Below are positions 62,056-64,000 of a DNA stretch of 64,000 nucleotides, piece after piece (the stretch's first letter is position 1; every line of letters starts with the position of its first letter). The stretch spans positions 186,001 to 250,000 of the forward strand of contig NZ_JACHLB010000005.1 of NCBI RefSeq assembly GCF_014207905.1, given 5' to 3'. The notes beneath the pieces were generated by a model that saw only the letters and a list, made by a program, of their open reading frames with translations, searched no databases and was not told the DNA's origin. This DNA comes from Flavobacterium notoginsengisoli (GTDB lineage: Bacteria; Bacteroidota; Bacteroidia; Flavobacteriales; Flavobacteriaceae). The translations under genes were made by a program, and so were the position numbers.

Positions 62056-62091
62056 TTTGCTTCGTGCAAGAGCTATTAAATCTTATATTTG
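62056..62091 (+). promoter_or_regulatory. Putative Bacteroidota promoter of ychF
   Basis: TTTG at 62056-62059, 24 bases, then TATATTTG at 62084-62091. Spacing is one base above the usual range. Leader about 130 bases. Confidence 0.5.
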
Positions 62092-62226
62092 CAAAATTTT
62101 AAAGCCAAAAAATAGTATTTTGGCAGAAATCGAAAAAACAGATAAATCATAATACATTAAATTACAGCATTTAGTGTTTTAGGTCTAAATAATAAAGGCC
62201 GAATAAAATAATATAGAAACAAACAG

Positions 62227-63321
62227 ATGAAAGCAGGAATTGTAGGATTACCAAATGTTGGAAAATCAACATTATTTAATTGTTTATCTAATGCAAAAGC
62301 GCAAAGTGCAAACTTTCCTTTTTGTACAATCGAACCAAATATTGGTGTTGTAAACGTTCCAGATCCAAGAATTAATAAATTGGAAGAATTGGTAAAACCA
62401 GAGCGCGTTCAAATGGCAACTGTAGATATCGTTGATATTGCGGGTTTAGTAAAAGGAGCAAGTAAAGGTGAAGGTCTTGGAAACCAGTTTTTAGGAAACA
62501 TTAGAGAGTGTAATGCTATTATTCACGTTTTGCGCTGTTTTGATAATGATAATATTGTTCACGTTGACGGAAACGTAAATCCAATTCGCGATAAAGAAAC
62601 AATTGATATCGAATTGCAGTTAAAAGATTTAGAAACAATCGAAAAACGCTTAGAAAAAGTAAAACGTGCTGCAAAAACTGGAAATAAAGAAGCTCAAGCT
62701 GAAGAAGCTTTATTAAACAGAATTAGAGAAGCTCTTTTGCAGGCAAAATCTGCAAGAACAATTGTTCCTCAAAATCAAGACGAAGAAGTTTTATTGGAAA
62801 GTTTCCAATTAATTACGGCAAAACCAGTTTTGTACGTTTGCAACGTTGACGAAAGTTCTGCAGTAAGCGGAAATAAATATGTAGATCAAGTTCGTGAATT
62901 AGTGAAAGATGAAGATGCTGAAGTTATTGTACTTTCAGTAGGAGCAGAAGCTGATATTACAGAATTAGAAAGCTACGAAGAGCGTCAGGTTTTCTTAGAA
63001 GACATGGGATTAGAAGAGCCAGGAGCATCGGTTTTAATTCGTGCGGCTTACAAATTATTAAAGCAACAAACTTACTTTACAGCTGGTGTAAAAGAAGTTC
63101 GTGCTTGGACAATCAATATTGGAGCAACTGCACCACAAGCAGCTGGAGTTATCCATACTGATTTCGAAAAAGGATTTATCCGTGCTGAGGTAATTTCATA
63201 TGATGATTACGTTCAATACGGTTCTGAAGCAAAAGCAAAAGAAGCTGGAAAATTCAGAGTTGAAGGAAAAGAATATGTTGTAAAAGATGGTGATGTAATG
63301 CACTTCCGTTTCAACGTTTAA
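62227..63321 (+). CDS. ychF: Redox-regulated ATPase YchF (Obg-family)
   Basis: This 364-aa cytosolic P-loop protein is the universal Obg-related ATPase YchF. The P-loop is GLPNVGKSTLFN near the start; FPFCTIEPNIGVV, DIVDIAGLVKGASKGEGLGNQFL and the NVDE motif (in place of NKxD, explaining the ATP preference) follow. The C-terminal TGS-like domain has VRAWTINIGATAPQAAGVIH and FEKGFIRAEVISYDDYVQYG. It binds the ribosome and affects translation fidelity and stress response. Length is normal. Confidence 0.95.
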   Translation: MKAGIVGLPNVGKSTLFNCLSNAKAQSANFPFCTIEPNIGVVNVPDPRINKLEELVKPERVQMATVDIVDIAGLVKGASKGEGLGNQFLGNIRECNAIIHVLRCFDNDNIVHVDGNVNPIRDKETIDIELQLKDLETIEKRLEKVKRAAKTGNKEAQAEEALLNRIREALLQAKSARTIVPQNQDEEVLLESFQLITAKPVLYVCNVDESSAVSGNKYVDQVRELVKDEDAEVIVLSVGAEADITELESYEERQVFLEDMGLEEPGASVLIRAAYKLLKQQTYFTAGVKEVRAWTINIGATAPQAAGVIHTDFEKGFIRAEVISYDDYVQYGSEAKAKEAGKFRVEGKEYVVKDGDVMHFRFNV

Positions 63322-63369
63322 TTTTTTTTTCTGAGAGAAGAATAAGATTTTAGAAGAAAGAATAAAGAC

Positions 63370-63402
63370 TAAACTGCTGGAGAGATTCAGCAGTTTTTTT
63401 TA
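63370..63402 (+). terminator. Terminator after ychF
   Basis: Stem AAACTGCTG and CAGCAGTTT with an 8-base loop and T8 tail. Confidence 0.8.
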
Positions 63403-63428
63403 TGTTTAAAAACTTAAGACTTAGTGTT

Positions 63429-63518
63429 GTCAGGCTGAGCGAAGTCGAAGCCCACGCAAAGATTGTCGACTTTCTTTGCGGAGCTTCTAGCGTGTCCTTC
63501 GACTTCGCTCAGGATGAC
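63429..63518. repeat. GTCA..CTGAGCGAAGTCGAAG inverted pair with an inner hairpin
   Basis: Arms at 63429-63450 and 63497-63518 repeat the family at 34509-34574. Inside, CGCAAAG and CTTTGCG at 63455-63480 form a hairpin. A CGCAAAG-containing hairpin also lies inside the 34463-34749 element, beyond its own GTCA pair. Confidence 0.82.
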
Positions 63519-63668
63519 AATTGGGATAAAAAAAGAATGATGTAAATCTGAGCTTTCACGAAAGCGAATCGGTAAAATTTGTGTACTATTTTTAGTGTTA
63601 TAATTTTTGGCTCAAAATTTGGTTACAGAAAAAATAACCAATTACTAATCTAAAATCAACCAATCAAA

Positions 63669-64000
63669 ATGCTAAAAAGAACTTTCAAATTTCTAGGCTG
63701 GACACTGTTCGGAATCTTTAGTTTTATTGCTTTATATGTTACTGCCGTTTTAATAATTTCAAAAATCACAGTCAATTCAGATGTTGCTCAAGTTGAAGAG
63801 CAAAATGCAATTCCAATTTACATTCTTTCAAACGGCGTTCATACCGATATTGTCGTTCCAATCAAAAACGAAATTAAAGATTGGCGAAACGAAATTCAAT
63901 TCAATCAAACCCAATCTAAAGATTCCTTAATGAATTATATCGCTTTTGGTTGGGGCGACAAAGGTTTTTATTTAGAAACGCCAGAATGGGCAGATTTGAA
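63669..64000 (+). CDS. TIGR02117/DUF2459 family protein, N-terminal part (cut by window end)
   Basis: From the ATG at 63669 the frame stays open to the window end, about 110 codons. It starts MLKRTFKFLGWTLFGIFSFI, a membrane-anchoring helix, then the characteristic IYILSNGVHTDIVVPIKNEI, then IAFGWGDKGFYLETPEWADL. The SNGvHTD and GWGdkgFYleTp motifs are the DUF2459 signature. The family consists of predicted exported or membrane-attached proteins of unknown function. The rest of the gene lies beyond the window. Confidence 0.87.
   Translation, partial: MLKRTFKFLGWTLFGIFSFIALYVTAVLIISKITVNSDVAQVEEQNAIPIYILSNGVHTDIVVPIKNEIKDWRNEIQFNQTQSKDSLMNYIAFGWGDKGFYLETPEWADL

Larger units (their letters stand above)
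63322..63668. other. Intergenic region with terminator and nested repeat
   Basis: About 350 bases between ychF and the DUF2459 gene. It holds the terminator (63370-63402), the nested inverted repeat (63429-63518), and a short leader containing CTAAAATC words at 63646. No ORF is convincing. Confidence 0.7.

Noticed and set aside
61932-62069. 46-codon N-terminal extension of the TonB receptor
   Set aside because: The ATG at 61931 gives a standard signal peptide; the extension is Lys/Phe-rich translated promoter DNA.
1-64000. tRNA, rRNA or other standard RNA genes
   Set aside because: I saw no cloverleaf-type or rRNA-like segment in the intergenic regions; these gaps are short and A/T-rich.

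Overview
The window is AT-rich chromosomal DNA from a Bacteroidota bacterium, almost certainly a Flavobacterium or close relative. The evidence is the genes themselves (T9SS type A sorting domain, TonB-dependent receptor with N-terminal carboxypeptidase-like domain, BatA-type protein, DUF3810, DUF4834, DUF6146, TIGR02757 proteins), TAnnTTTG promoter elements, A-rich leaders in place of Shine-Dalgarno sites, and occasional TTG/GTG starts. It looks like a core chromosome segment with small accessory insertions. I recognised no rRNA, tRNA, CRISPR array, prophage or complete insertion sequence. All identifications are from reading the sequence; no database search was run.

Layout. 1-0.8 kb: start of a DUF3810 gene (cut by the window edge) and a ParE-type toxin-antitoxin pair. 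0.9-8.5 kb: dipeptidase PepD, a CarboxypepD_reg protein, a DEAD-box helicase with an RG-rich tail, RdgB, an ABC exporter and a DUF2809 protein. 8.5-9.35 kb: a REP-associated tyrosine transposase (RAYT) bracketed by 29-bp palindromes that recur elsewhere. 9.4-19.3 kb: a GH88-like hydrolase, two paralogous lipoproteins, a glutamate-synthase-like flavoprotein, a NYN-domain protein, an azurin-like lipoprotein, an alpha-oxoamine synthase (candidate sulfonolipid or sphingolipid enzyme), a lipoprotein, a GNAT-like protein and an outer-membrane protein. 19.4-27.3 kb: DUF4834, a large YfhO-like membrane protein, a GT4 glycosyltransferase, a polysaccharide flippase, an MscS channel and a small membrane protein. 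27.4-38 kb: UvrA, a sigma factor followed by an unlisted 47-aa ORF, a TGA-interrupted mini-ORF, a TPR protein, endonuclease III, Bcp, an uncharacterised 486-aa protein, an MBL-fold hydrolase and two small proteins. 38-42.5 kb: a minus-strand run of BatA-like protein, dihydroorotase homologue, DUF4870-like protein and esterase. 42.7-52.5 kb: lactonase, second DEAD-box helicase, TIGR02757 protein, a LolD-like ATPase with an internal membrane hairpin, a secreted pectate lyase and small proteins. 52.6-64 kb: serA, serC, acyl-CoA reductase, ferredoxin, a CarboxypepD_reg protein, an M57-like metalloprotease, a TonB receptor, YchF and the start of a TIGR02117/DUF2459 gene.

Functional groupings: serA-serC supply serine and sit next to acyl-CoA reductase and ferredoxin. 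The YfhO/GT4/flippase run points to surface polysaccharide or lipid-linked sugar work. Pectate lyase, GH88-like enzyme and the TonB receptor fit a polysaccharide-degrading lifestyle.

Most notable: (i) the RAYT and its dispersed palindromes; (ii) several junctions, often between convergent genes, built as nested inverted repeats from different repeat families; (iii) a LolD-type ATPase with about 73 extra residues forming two membrane helices inside the nucleotide-binding domain; (iv) enzymes lacking signature residues: a dihydroorotase homologue without its metal-binding HxH, an endonuclease III without iron-sulfur cysteines, and a UvrA without half of its first zinc finger.
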